From assembly GCA_008000375.1 (NCBI GenBank), contig SMOI01000032.1:94080-158079 (forward strand): a stretch of DNA of 64,000 nucleotides. Direction: 5' to 3'. Origin of the DNA: Poteriospumella lacustris. Lineage: Eukaryota; Sar; Chrysophyceae; Chromulinales; Dinobryaceae. A program made the translations under genes and the position numbers. The notes under the pieces were generated by a model. The model did no database searches, had not been told where the DNA came from, and worked only from the letters and a program-made list of their open reading frames with translations. How positions within the stretch are numbered: the stretch's first letter is position 1; the number at the start of each line of letters is the position of its first letter. This document shows, one piece after another, positions 1-10,546 of this stretch.

Positions 1-1046
1 TGGAACTTGGTGACCGTCTTGGCCTCACAGTCGTAGCAGCATATTCGCACTTTCTTCGTGTTCTCCAGCATCGACTCGTCCAACACGGCGTGCGCAACCT
101 GTCCAGCGGCCAGTTGCCATCCAGGGAAGATCCCCTCGCATAAGACTTTCGTTGCCACACCTCGACCATCACTACTGCCAGCAGCAGTAGCAGCAGCATC
201 CGTATCCACGACTTCTCGACGGTCGGTGACTTGGAAAGGCCCGTACGGTGATTCGACAACGTCGCCAACGCGAATGGGGAAGAAATTCCGAGGAATGGGC
301 TGCATGGCAATGGACCGTCGCATGTTCTCCCAAAAGTTACGCATGTCAAACAACGCCTTTCGGCACGTAGGACAGCGGAATTCACCCCGATGGGCAGCTT
401 CCTTCCAGCAATCCGCATGTAACACATGGCCACACGGTAGAATACTGCTCGGCTTTTGCGCAGAATGTACCGATTCCAGACACATCGGGCAGCAAGCATC
501 CTTCAATTGGATCTTTGCACAACGATGCTGTTCTCGGCCTTCTACACCAAAGCAAGCATCACAGGTATGGCAATGGAACACCTCGTCGGCCTTGCCAACG
601 CGGCAGAATCCACAGTCATGACAGTGATAAATATTCAACGGCGTCCAGATCTTGCAGATGTCACAGAAGCTCTTTCCCATTTGCACACCACAATTCACAC
701 AATCTTGAGCAGGTGCTTGTGTGAAATTGCATTCATTGCAAACCACGGAACTCACACGCGCGGGTCGAATGTTACACTGACCACGCGCCATGTGGCATCG
801 ATGACAAGGATCATACACTTGACAACACTCAAAAAACATTTGAGAGCATTTCTTATCGTAATGTGAACAAGTTTTGTTCATATTATGGTTCGCCGGCCGA
901 CTTGGCACGCATGTTGCAGCACTGGACATCAGTCCTTGCACCATGCGTGCTTTGTCGCGAGAACTTGAATGGGGATCATTTTGTATGTCTCGAATTCGTT
1001 TTCGTAGTAGATGATTTTCATTGTCAGGATTTCGGTGTACTTCCAT
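1..1046 (-). CDS. RCHY1/Pirh2-like CHY zinc finger, RING E3 ubiquitin ligase (3' end outside window)
   Basis: Open reading frame of 348 residues running off the left edge, so the C-terminus is missing. In order: a basic N-terminal stretch (residues 1-55), a CHY-type zinc finger opening with CSHYDKKC (about residue 60) and continuing with CCQVYDPCHRCH, a CTCHY-type block (YHCHDCGFCRVG, then FHCHTCDACF), a RING finger (CCPMCLES, then PCGHVLHADCW, then FRCPTCRK), and a zinc-ribbon start (ICCYDCEAKTV) at the edge. This order is diagnostic of the Pirh2/RCHY1 family, which transfers ubiquitin to substrate proteins. The start at 1046 was chosen because an in-frame stop (1056-1058) lies just upstream and the segment RIRDIQNDPHSSSRDKARM resembles the conserved N-terminal helix of fungal and plant homologues. 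No intron is needed. Confidence 0.92.
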   Translation of the reverse strand, partial: MEVHRNPDNENHLLRKRIRDIQNDPHSSSRDKARMVQGLMSSAATCVPSRPANHNMNKTCSHYDKKCSQMFFECCQVYDPCHRCHMARGQCNIRPARVSSVVCNECNFTQAPAQDCVNCGVQMGKSFCDICKIWTPLNIYHCHDCGFCRVGKADEVFHCHTCDACFGVEGREQHRCAKIQLKDACCPMCLESVHSAQKPSSILPCGHVLHADCWKEAAHRGEFRCPTCRKALFDMRNFWENMRRSIAMQPIPRNFFPIRVGDVVESPYGPFQVTDRREVVDTDAAATAAGSSDGRGVATKVLCEGIFPGWQLAAGQVAHAVLDESMLENTKKVRICCYDCEAKTVTKF

Positions 1047-2066
1047 TATTATCAATTAGACTCGTTCCAGAGGAGTGAAGGGAGGGGGGGTCGGGGGAGG
1101 AAAATTTAGATAAACATTTTTGAACCAACTAGAAAAGGTTTCCGGTACAACGTACGTATACTTCTTGTTTTAGCAGTTTGCAATGGATTATGACCTGACG
1201 CTGTAGAGAGTCTTGGGAACAAGGAACAAGTTTCGAAGAAGTCGTCAGAAGATGGAATCAACTGCCATGCCACGAAGGCTGTTGCTCTTGGTCGTCCAAA
1301 AGTTATTCCTGCGCGTCTAAGGGCCCTAACTGTGTCCCGTGTGTGTCACTCACTGGGATAAAACCGTTTTAGGTCTTGGGTCTCGCCAACAAAGACTGGT
1401 GGGAGAAACGGTGGAGAGTGGCAGGAAGACGTGACAGACACACATTCGAATCCCAAATCCCAAATACTCAGATACTCAGACCTCTCGGCACTGCTTGCTG
1501 AGGGCTCAGGGCTCAGGGTCTGAGGTCTGAGGTGCTGGCAATTCCATAATTTAAGGACAGATGACATCTTTGCATCCAAATCACGTGCTTCTTGCTCATG
1601 GGCAGGCCGCCGGACAATCTGCAAGCGTTCGACGTCTTTGTCCCACAGTAATTCTGTGGGCGATTCGGAATTGACACTGAGCTATGCTTTCAGATTTAAA
1701 CCGGATGTTAATCAATGGGTACTTGGCTTCTTGTTCACTGTTCCCTTGGTATGACTGGGTCTTGCAATGTGAAACCGTTAAAGAACCAAAGCGAAAGGTG
1801 AATCGAGACAACTGAAGCGAGGAAAAAATAAAGGTAAAGGAAGAGAATGAGGCGACTCAGACATGGGGTTAAGTAATGCGTTTGGTGTTACTGCACTCAT
1901 TATAGAGGGAGTGGAAAAGCTCTATTCAAGCAAAAACAAAATATCTGTCAGGAAGAATGAGAACGACGTATGAAAAGAATGGCTGATCAATACATGCAGT
2001 GCGCGAGCATTCTGCAGGACGATGCAGCTCTGAACACATCAAAGATACAATTTGTATTGAGCATGT
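1047..2066. other. Intergenic, no gene seen; short direct and inverted repeats
   Basis: No reading frame here has a recognisable protein. At 1452-1533 short units repeat in tandem (CCCAAAT twice, ACTCAGAT-like twice, AGGGCTC twice, AGGTCTG twice). The decamer CTCAGACCTC at 1475-1484 is the exact reverse complement of 1522-1531, so a small hairpin is possible. A short G-rich run lies at 1081-1100. Confidence 0.5.
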
Positions 2067-2878
2067 TTACAAAGGTCCAATAAAGCCTTCTCTTGCCGTC
2101 CAGTAGCTGACACGATCGTTAATATCACACATGCGGGCCTTTTCCACAGCAATTTTAATCACAGCAATATCATCCCCAGCGATGAACTGACTGTAGTCTG
2201 GATTGTTCTTCAAATGAATCGCTCTATAGATGAACATAGTTGGATAAAAACAGAAGGAAAGATGCAGGCCTTTCGCACCGCTTACCGTAATTTCTCCCCC
2301 TCGTCATTTCCAGGGTCGAGCACAGTGCAGTGTCCGTTGAGGGTGATACTCCAACTCTTGCCATGGGAATCATCGTCAACGCCAGGTGTGTTGAGATGAG
2401 GAAAATCGTGAATAAGAACTGCCACTTTAGTGTTCTTGATGATCTGATTGTATTTCTTCGTGTCCCGTCTGGTGCAAAGGATGATCACTTCGTCTCGTTG
2501 AAAGTATGTGAAATTCATGAGCGACAAATGGGGCTCCCCATCGCACTGCGTTGCTAGAAAGCAAAGTTTACTTGCCCTGAAATTGAAAAACAATAATTGA
2601 TTAAGATCAACGGCTTATGCCTCACGAGCTTCTTTGATGGCAAGTTGTCACCTTAGCAGACGCACAATCGGGTCCGGTAACGGAGGGAGAAACTCTGCTT
2701 CGCGGGAAGCCTCTGCATCAGATGCCTTTCGCTTCTTTTTGCTCCCACTGTCTTCAACTTTGAGGTTGTGTCTAAAATACCAATGCAAAAGAAGAAACGA
2801 TCCAGTCGCTGTTGCAAGCGCAGCGGTGACAATCATCGACGCTGATTGCCATTTGAATCCACTCAACAGTCGGCTCAT
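2067..2878 (-). CDS. Pyridoxamine 5'-phosphate oxidase-like FMN-binding split-barrel protein, membrane-anchored
   Basis: Three exons: 2878-2652, 2576-2286 and 2223-2067, 224 residues. Both introns have GT-AG ends and the joins keep frame (phase 2 at each). Residues about 14-35 form one hydrophobic segment (MIVTAALATATGSFLLLHW) followed by a basic KKKRK cluster, as in a signal anchor. The rest matches the PPOX split-barrel fold: KLCFLATQCDGEPHLSLM, then a strand-rich VIILCTRRDTKKYNQI segment, and ending with DRVSYWTAREGF. Such proteins bind FMN or a related flavin; the substrate cannot be read from sequence. Start 2878 was preferred to the upstream in-frame Met because it places the anchor at the N-terminus. 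It lies head-to-head with the GT47 gene across about 470 bases. Confidence 0.82.
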
Positions 2879-3344
2879 TGTATTTTTCTTCACCTCAAAA
2901 GTTCTTTCCACACAAGACAATATTAGTATTTGCCTTTCTCTATGCCACATACTAGTATGGTGTGCATCGCACAGGGCCCTCAATCAAGCAACAGAGCAAA
3001 AGGGCAACATTCGACGTCAGACTTCACCTGGCCCAACTGTAACTCTAAATAGGCTGTCGAATATACCTAAGGTCCCCTAACTTTGACGGTAAAGGAGAGG
3101 GCTCGAAGGTCGTTGCGAAAGAAAAAAAAAATGGCGACCACCACTGCTCGCATTTGATTGATATGAACGAATGAAGAAAATGGTGGCCATCACTGCAACG
3201 CAAACACAATCGATACGCCTAAGTTTGTCTTTCTTTCAAACATCATTGTGGCGAGCAGTTGGTTTGCTGGTTTCCGAGAGAGCGAATCGTTTGAGATTGT
3301 CTGTTGTTGGTTGTCTTTGGAGAGAGTACAGTGTCGATTAAAGG
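2879..3344. other. Divergent intergenic region (PPOX-like / GT47)
   Basis: No coding signal. It separates two divergently transcribed genes and presumably holds both promoters. An approximate direct repeat occurs: AAATGGCGACCACCACTG near 3129 and AAAATGGTGGCCATCACTG near 3178. Confidence 0.45.
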
Positions 3345-5132
3345 ATGCTGTCGATAGTTTTTTGTTTAATCTTACTGACAATAGTTGTTAATGCCGTGGA
3401 ACATCTCAACCAGCCGTATTTTTACATTTACGAGTGGCCCGAAGAGCTGCACGATGTCTACCCGCCGCCCAACAGTACTCTTCATCAACTATCCTCCTAC
3501 GATCACGCGTTCCATGAGAATCGGGGAGTGGGTAAAATGCTGAATCCTGATGTGGGTCTGTTTCAAACGTGGCAGTTTTCCCTGTATAAAAATGTTATGG
3601 CTCGGTTGCAGGTCAGCAAATATCGAACAAGGTAAACTCACACGGTTTATACTCCTTTCTGTGGATTATTATACGGGAGCTAACTGTTCGATCTCTACAG
3701 AGATCCAACCAAGGCTTCTGCGTTTATTGTTCCATTTGATGCGGGAGTGCACTCATACATCGATCATCTCAATGGAAAGCCGCGCCTGGCCAGTCCTCAT
3801 GGTTGGCGCGCGATTCAACTCTTGAAAGAGGCGCAGAAGAACGAGGTATGGCCTTTTCCGAATCCAAGGCATCATCTTAGGGGCGCTATTCACCATGTAG
3901 TTTATTATGAATATGAATAGACCTTTTGGCGTCACCATGGCCACAATCATTTTGTCTTCTTCAGCATCACCGTGTACCAGATGGTGGGCATTGGTGTCAA
4001 GGTCTTCTTCATGACGATTTGTCAAAACTGTACGTCGGTGGTGATTGAAACCTCTCCCACGTTCACGGCGATTTCAGGTCGCAGTCGGAAGTATTGGTAT
4101 GCAGCACCGTATCCCTCATCGTTTCACTGGTGGGAGGGCATCAAAGTGTTGCCGTGGGAAGTGCCGTCGACCTCCTCCTTGCCGCGCCAAGTCATGACCA
4201 CCTCCGGTGTCATTGATCCACAAGACTACCCTGCGCGTGACATTCTTTCCTTGTTCATTGGATCGGTGAAAACCGCGAACATCAATTCGAATTTGTTCCG
4301 TAAGACCCTGTACAGTCAATGCCAACAGGATGTTGGTTGCCAATGGTACACCACCGCCCATGCCTGCAACGGTGTAGTCAATTCTACCAGCCAGTTGCTC
4401 TTGTTTCGCCGTGCTACCTTTTGTCCAGCTCCAGCAGGTGACAGTATCACTCGCAAGTCTATTTTCGATTCGTTGTTGGCGGGATGTATCCCCGTTATCT
4501 TCGCACGCGCGTCGATGTCGCAGTATCTGTGGTATTTCTCCGAACAAGATGTAAGTGGATTCTTGCTCCTTTCTTGTGCTTCTGCGTTGTTGATATAGCG
4601 TCGTGTGCTCACATTTGATGTTTGTTTCTCTTCTTCTTCGTCTTCTTCTTCTTGTTCGCAGTTGAACGATGTCGCGGTGTACATTCCCAAGCAAATGATC
4701 ATGGAAAACAATGCGAATTTCCTCAACATTCTGCGGGAAATTGACAGCAAAGAAGTACGGCGGAAGCAGGAAGCGATTGCTCGTATTGCGCCTCGTCTTC
4801 AATATGCAGTGGTTCCCGATCGGTACGATCCGAAACGGGGAGATATCTGGGATCCACCGATTTATGATGCCGCCGCGGTGATTATCGACAAAGTTTTGGA
4901 TCGCAAGACGATCGAACCTATCGATGGCTTCTCTGAACAAGATTTGATTCAACAGAAATGCTTGCAAAACGATATCATGCAGAACCATGCCGATTATGCG
5001 GGTTTATTCCCGGGTAAGACCAAAGGAGATGCCGGTTCGCATGTGTCCAACAAAGTTTGGAGTCGCAACAAGTGTAACACGTACAACCGAGACAAAGGGT
5101 TCAATGGTTCGACGTTCTCGGTGCTGTGGTAA
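3345..5132 (+). CDS. Exostosin-family glycosyltransferase (GT47)
   Basis: Four exons: 3345-3631, 3701-3845, 3921-4550, 4662-5132, 510 residues; all introns GT-AG and frame is kept. The N-terminus (MLSIVFCLILLTIVVNA) is a signal peptide or anchor. Exostosin hallmarks follow: YFYIYEWPEEL, then DPTKASAFIVPFDAG, then the FWRHHGHNHFVFFS block equivalent to the family's W-R-S-x-G-x-DHF motif, then a donor-binding region with RKSIFDSLLAGCIPVIF ending in IYIPKQ-like sequence. Members transfer sugars to polysaccharides or glycoproteins in the Golgi lumen. The last intron (4551-4661) has a long TTC-rich tract before its acceptor. Sugar specificity is unknown. Confidence 0.88.
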
Positions 5133-5504
5133 ACCACACCTGTGGTGGTCTCTTGTTTCTCTCTCCCTCCCTTTCTCTGTCTCTCTTTCTCTTTCTCTCG
5201 CTCTCTCGTCGTGCGTATTTAGTCGTAGGTTCCTTCTTTAGTCACTCGTCATATGATTGACTGTGTCTTCCGATGCTTTAAAATTCATATGTATGCCACA
5301 ACGTCTCCTCTTCGACCAGCCTGGCCCTGTCGAGCGTTTGTGTGTACAACAGGTGAAGCATTGACAATCAACTCGTGGATTACGCGGGGGGGGGGTAAAC
5401 GACGCGCTTAAAGCACCAGAGGGTATTTACAAGAAGAAAAACAAAGCGCACATGTACTCCACAAATGCAACGACGACAACAACAGCAACATCAACAACGA
5501 CGGT
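5133..5504. repeat. Convergent 3' spacer with pyrimidine-rich tract
   Basis: Between the ends of two convergent genes. Positions 5158-5212 are almost pure C and T (CTCT units), and a run of G lies near 5387. No gene seen. Confidence 0.5.
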
Positions 5505-6611
5505 TCATTCCTCTTCGCTGGCGATATGAAATTTACAAACGGGGCACACGGCGTTGGTCTGCAGCCATTGATCCACACACGACTTGTGAAACTGATGCAA
5601 ACACAATAAACTACGGACTTCATTGCCTGCCTCGTACGGAGCCAGACAGATCAAACACTTGGGTGCATCTTCGTCGTCGTTTTCGTCACCGGTTGCGGCA
5701 TCGTGATGACGCTGGTGGTGGTGGTGATGACCACCGGCCGGTTTTCGTTGATCGTTGGCGGTTTTGCTTTCGTCGCCGCCACCAGCTTCAGGATCCCGAG
5801 ACGACAACGACGAGGCCTGCTTCATCGCATCGATTTCTGCCTGTGTCAATCGATGGGTGGGCAATCGGTTAATCACACTACTTGGTGCTCCCCGACGTGT
5901 GGCATTCACATTCTGCAGTTCATCCAATTGCATCAACATTTCGTAGTCGTCCCCGGTGAAGTCTCGTTGCATGAACGCCATGCGAAGTCGTTGCATCATC
6001 GCAGGATTCATTTGACGACGTCCAAATATTTGCATGAATCGAAAGTGCTCCATGATCGCGCGACGTTGCTCTTCATGTAGCTGGCGGCGACGTTCCGCCA
6101 TATCGCCTCCCATTGATAGGCCCCCACGGCGAATACACGCCACGATTTGCACCATCATCAACCAGCCCAACATCGTCAATGTAATCGACCAAAAGAGTGT
6201 CAAGGACGTGTCACTACCATTGTCAGTGATAATGGTGGTACTGCCATCGATAGTTCCATTCACGGCCATGGTCGGTGCATATGTGGGTGAAGCCGTGGTG
6301 GTATTCGCTTGGCTGTCTGCTGTGTCTGAAGATCCGCCTGCTTTTGGATATGGATTGAAATGAAATGGCGACACATTGTTTTGCTGTTGATAATAACGCT
6401 CCACGTCGTGAGTGGCCAAAATGTACAAGAACACGGAGAAGATCAGCGCCACAAATGTGAGATACTTCACTCGCGCCGCGCCAACAACATCGGATACGCG
6501 GCGATGAATTCTGCGAGGAAAAGTATCCGTCTCATTGCCAGCATCTGAAAATCCCAAGCCGCTCAATGTTCTTCTCATGGATGAATTTAGTTGGGTAAAA
6601 ATTGATGTCAT
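5505..6611 (-). CDS. Transmembrane RING-H2 E3 ubiquitin ligase
   Basis: Single exon, 368 residues from the Met at 6611. Two hydrophobic segments are visible, YLTFVALIFSVFLYILA and LFWSITLTMLGWLMMVQIV, separated by a Ser/Thr/Asn-rich loop that would face the lumen. The cytosolic part has an MEHFRFMQIFGRR region, a His-rich stretch (HHHHHQRHH), an acidic stretch and, at the C-terminus, a RING-H2 finger: CLICLAPYE, LCLHQFHKSC, CPVCK (C-X2-C-X14-C-X-H-X2-H-X2-C-X10-C-X2-C). Layout matches membrane ligases of the RNF/ATL type. The frame stays open upstream to 7079, but that part looks non-coding and approaches the divergent promoter of the next gene, so the internal Met was chosen. Confidence 0.83.
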   Translation of the reverse strand: MTSIFTQLNSSMRRTLSGLGFSDAGNETDTFPRRIHRRVSDVVGAARVKYLTFVALIFSVFLYILATHDVERYYQQQNNVSPFHFNPYPKAGGSSDTADSQANTTTASPTYAPTMAVNGTIDGSTTIITDNGSDTSLTLFWSITLTMLGWLMMVQIVACIRRGGLSMGGDMAERRRQLHEEQRRAIMEHFRFMQIFGRRQMNPAMMQRLRMAFMQRDFTGDDYEMLMQLDELQNVNATRRGAPSSVINRLPTHRLTQAEIDAMKQASSLSSRDPEAGGGDESKTANDQRKPAGGHHHHHQRHHDAATGDENDDEDAPKCLICLAPYEAGNEVRSLLCLHQFHKSCVDQWLQTNAVCPVCKFHIASEEE

Positions 6612-7127
6612 CTTATTCTCAATCCTCCACGGATTTTCCAAGGCAATCGCTATTCCTCCCTTTTCCGTTCTCTCGAAGAAGAATCGGAATTCGTCAATGA
6701 TCCGCTGCCACGTCTTCCTCGGAATAAAAATTACCTTGGCTACGTATTCCGTATTCCCACCTCGCACTTGGCGTTGGGATGACGCAAAAGGCAGCAGAAG
6801 CAGTGACGAGCGTGATGACGACGACCATGAGGACACCCCTTGATTCCCAGCTACTCTCAGAATAACCCAGAATCCCCTCAAATTTGAACTGCTGCTGCGG
6901 TAATCATCGTATCGCTGTATCGCTGGATCATCCCCAAAGTTGACTTTGGAGTCATCGAACACGACACGGGGTTCAAGGTTGAAGACCACACCCCCCAGTA
7001 CGATACTTGAATACACAAGGTTCAGATCTTGCTGTGAGCGAGGCAGAGCTTTAAATCGCGCAGCAGTATTGTTTTGCACGTCGATTGTAGTCGTGGACTC
7101 TGGTTGTTTTATCGCAGAAGTAGGAGA
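6612..7127. other. Divergent intergenic region (RING-H2 / DUF4211)
   Basis: No independent gene. The minus-strand frame of the RING-H2 gene is open through most of it, but the translated sequence is low in recognisable structure. It probably carries the promoters of both flanking genes. Confidence 0.4.
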
Positions 7128-10100
7128 ATGAGCAAGAAACGAATTGTTCTATCTGACGAGGAAGATGACCGTCAAGAAGATACTGCAATGGACTTGGGTG
7201 AAACGGCGTCTGCTCAAAAGCTAACGGAATCTATCCACCATATGAAGGTGTCTGACTCCGCGTCGAAGCCTCCCCGCTATCAGAGTGTTCGCAAGAAGCT
7301 TTTCGACGAAGATGAAGACGAGAGGGATAAATCAAAATCGAATGCTTCTCGAAATGGAAGTAGAAGAACGCAAGTGCTCAGTGGCAAGAAAGAAGTGCAA
7401 CGGGCCAAAGCCGCAGCAGAAATTCAACGTTTCCGTGCGAAAGGTCTCGACGCAGTGAATTTCGACAGCGACGAAGAATACGAAGTCCATGAGGATGATG
7501 AAGACGAGGACGAAGAGGATAATGACGGAGACATTGACGGTTTTATCGTTGACGATGACGACGAAGAAGAAGAAGTGGCCGAGAGTGACGACGACGACGA
7601 CGAAGTCGTTCCCCTGAAACGTACGACGCCGCCCCGACGGGATATTCTCTCGGCGCCAAAGAAGCCAACCCGCCGTGCCTCCACCACGCCCAAGAGTCCA
7701 CGTCGTTCTTCCTCTGCTCTTTTGCCAAGATCAGTGCCATCCGCCGAGACGCGCAAAGCCTTCAGCGAATACCGCGGTGGTCGCGAGAGTGACGACGAGC
7801 CCTACGCGAGTGACATGGACGACTTCATCGTCGCCGACGATGTCAGTGTGGATGACGCAGCTCAAGAAGCTGCAGCGTCTGAAAGCGATGACGCGGAAAT
7901 GGATGGTGTCGAAGCCCGCAACGGCGAAGACGACGACAGTGTGGGTGGACGTGCGGTGCGTAAGACCCTTGTCCATACGAAGTCGCCCCCTGTGAAGCCC
8001 AGCAAAAGCAAATCGACGAGTCAACGGAAGACCGTGGTGCTATTGTCAGATGAAGAAGGCGCGGATCAAGAAGAGGAGGAGACTCCGCACGTGAGCAAAT
8101 CGACGAAGAAGCGTCGGGTGCGACGAACGTTGTTCTCGGCCTCCGACGACGACGAGGGCGACGGCGACGAGGGCAGCGCCGTCGATGACCAGAACGGCGA
8201 AGGCCACGGTGACGAAGAGGACGAGGAGGACAACGAAGTAGACGACGGACCGTTGCTCTACTGGAAGCTGAATGCGCAAATGGACGAAGCTGCCGATGGA
8301 GGCAACGACAGCGATGACCTGGACGTGGCCGGCCAGTTGTTCTCGATGAATCACAAATACACGTTGGAGGAAGCCTTCGCGAAGTATTTGGAGCTGCTGG
8401 GCAAGGTCTTGATCAGTCCTTCGTTCCGGCGACAGATCCAAGAACGGTCCCTGTCCCGCCACCAGATGGTGGCGTACGACAAGGCCTGTCGCCAAATCGA
8501 GAACTTGGTGTGTACCCATCGCGAGTCGCTGCTGGGGTCGTCGGCGTGGCAGGGCGATTTCTTGCAGGAGCTGCAGCATCGTCCGTTTTACATGTGTCCG
8601 CAATCGACAGTGGCCGGTGCCGCGGCGGCGGGCTGTTGCGGCGATGATCATCGCTGCGCCGCCTGTGGACGTGCCGCGAAGGAAGCGTTTTTCAATGTGT
8701 ATTTGCATGGTCCGTCGTACGATGGCATGGCCATTTGGAGTCAGAAATGGGTGCAATCGTTGCCCACGTGCGTCTTCCTGCACCGCGACGACGAAGAAGA
8801 CGCCGAGGACGCCGATGACTTCGACGCTGCCGACCGCGCGGACCGCAACCGTCGCTTGTCAGGCAACAAACGCAATCGTAGTCATCGTTACCTGTCGTAT
8901 GAAGAGGCTGCGGAGGCTGCGGAGCAGGGTCAGCTGGCAGAAGGCGGCGGGGTCGATGGCGATGAAGACGGCGGCGACGAGGACGACGACGACGAAGACA
9001 GCTCTGTGGCTGAGGCCTTCCAGCATCGACACAAGCGCAACAAGCAGTTCTCGGCCTTCCAGCAGCGACACGTCCATGGCACCTCAGCGGCAGTCGCCTT
9101 AAGCAGCGCCTTGAAGACGCCATCGGCTACCTCCACCACGACGACGACGACGACGAAGAAACGTAGCCGCGCGGAGAGTGCGATGGGTCTCGACGATGAC
9201 GACGTCGTCGACAACGGTGACAGCGACGAAGAAGAAGCCGTGGAGATGCGCAACAAGAGCAGCAACAAGAAGCGACGCGTCGTCATTCTCTCCGAATCGG
9301 AACACGACGATGACGACGGCGACGAGAAAGACGAAACCGCCGGCCGACGGGCCCGCGGCCACGACTCGTCGCTCAACAGTCGTCGACCGACGCCCGCCAA
9401 GCTCAGCAGCAGTGGCGATGCGGCGGGGGATGTCATCGATATGACCGACGCCAGTGACCAGCCCTCCACCGCCACCGCCAAATGGTGGAACAAGGCCCTG
9501 CCACGCGCCTTGAATCAAGAAAGTGAAACGCGGTGGGAGCTCTCCATGTACGTTGTCTCTGACACCTCTGCGGTGTCCTATATGTGTTTTACTGACCGTG
9601 TATCGTTGTGTAGTCACTGCAAGAACCGGACGAACCTGTACCACACCCTGCTGCACTACAAGTTCCGGCTGATGCTCAAGGTACACACGCACACAAGCAC
9701 ACACACGAACAGCCCCCGCGTTTCGTCGTTATCGTCTAACCTGCTGCTGATGATGATGTGTAGATCCGTGAGCAGCTGGAGCGGTTGCATCAACGCCAAT
9801 CGGAAGGCGCCTACGCCGGATTGACGCTGGAGGAGCTACCCCCGGCGTATGTGTCCTCGTTGTTACGTGACCTGTTGGATCCTCAACGACGTCACCGTTC
9901 GCTGGTCGTCCAAGAGACCGACCGTTTGCAAGTGCTCTTGCGTACCGCGGAGAAACGGTACGGCGGAGACAAGTACGAGACACAGGTCGACATCTGGGGC
10001 ACCGAGACGCTGCCCATCAACAGCAGCCGCGGCAAGTCCTCGTCCTCGTCGGGTGGGTCGTCGTCGTCGTCCTCGTCATTCGCAGCCTCTGCGGCGCCGG

Positions 10101-10273
10101 TCTTCTCCGCAAAGACCACACGACCATTGAAGCTCATCAAGAAGGACTTCCGCACCACGTCCACGGGCGGCAGTAGCAGCAGCAGCGGTGCGGGTGGCAT
10201 CAGTGTCATGGGTGAACCTCGACGGGCGGCGTTTCAAGCTCGAATTTCCTCCTGGCTCACCCCCAAGAACTAG
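7128..10273 (+). CDS. DUF4211 (CCDC82-type) acidic nuclear protein
   Basis: Three exons: 7128-9547, 9614-9680, 9764-10273, 998 residues. The N-terminal 400 residues are dominated by Asp/Glu/Ser tracts with basic clusters. A DUF4211 domain begins near residue 410 (TLEEAFAKYLELLGKV, SLLGSSAWQGDFLQELQ, CAACGRAA, VYLHGPSYDG). It is interrupted by an acidic insertion of over 200 residues and resumes across the small second exon (HCKNRTNLYHTLLHYKFRL). The C-terminus is Ser-rich. DUF4211 proteins are nuclear and of unclear biochemical role. Three segments, RIVLSDEEDD (residue 5), VVLLSDEEG (about 302) and VVILSESEHDDDD (about 717), look like SUMO-interacting motifs next to acidic runs. Coding DNA is very GC-rich with GAC/GAA repeats. 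Confidence 0.85.
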
Positions 10274-10546
10274 AATCGGTCGGTGATGGCCAGCCAGTGG
10301 TGTGCTGCTGTAGTGTAGTTAAGGTGGGTAGCAAAAGGTAGAAACGTTTTTGCTCTCTCTGAGAGAGTGTGTGGCTGTGTAGAGCGGTGCACACCTGTGT
10401 GCGCGTGTGCGTGTCTGTCTATGTCTCCCTCTCTCTCCATGTGTGTGTTGGTGTATGTGTTTAATTGGTGTTTGATCATTACACGTGACGGGACGAGCCA
10501 TGTGGCTGTGGCTGTGGCTGTGGCTGTGGGTGTCTCGAAAACGAAG
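10274..10546. repeat. Convergent 3' spacer with simple repeats
   Basis: Contains GT/TGTG-rich sequence (10368-10460) and a TGTGGC hexamer array at about 10500-10528. No gene. Confidence 0.55.

Noticed and set aside
1430-1450. ATTCGAATCCC as a tRNA T-arm.
   Set aside because: No matching acceptor stem, D-arm or anticodon arm nearby.
6612-7079. Upstream extension of the RING-H2 protein.
   Set aside because: The frame is open but the sequence lacks structure and would run into the promoter of the divergent gene.
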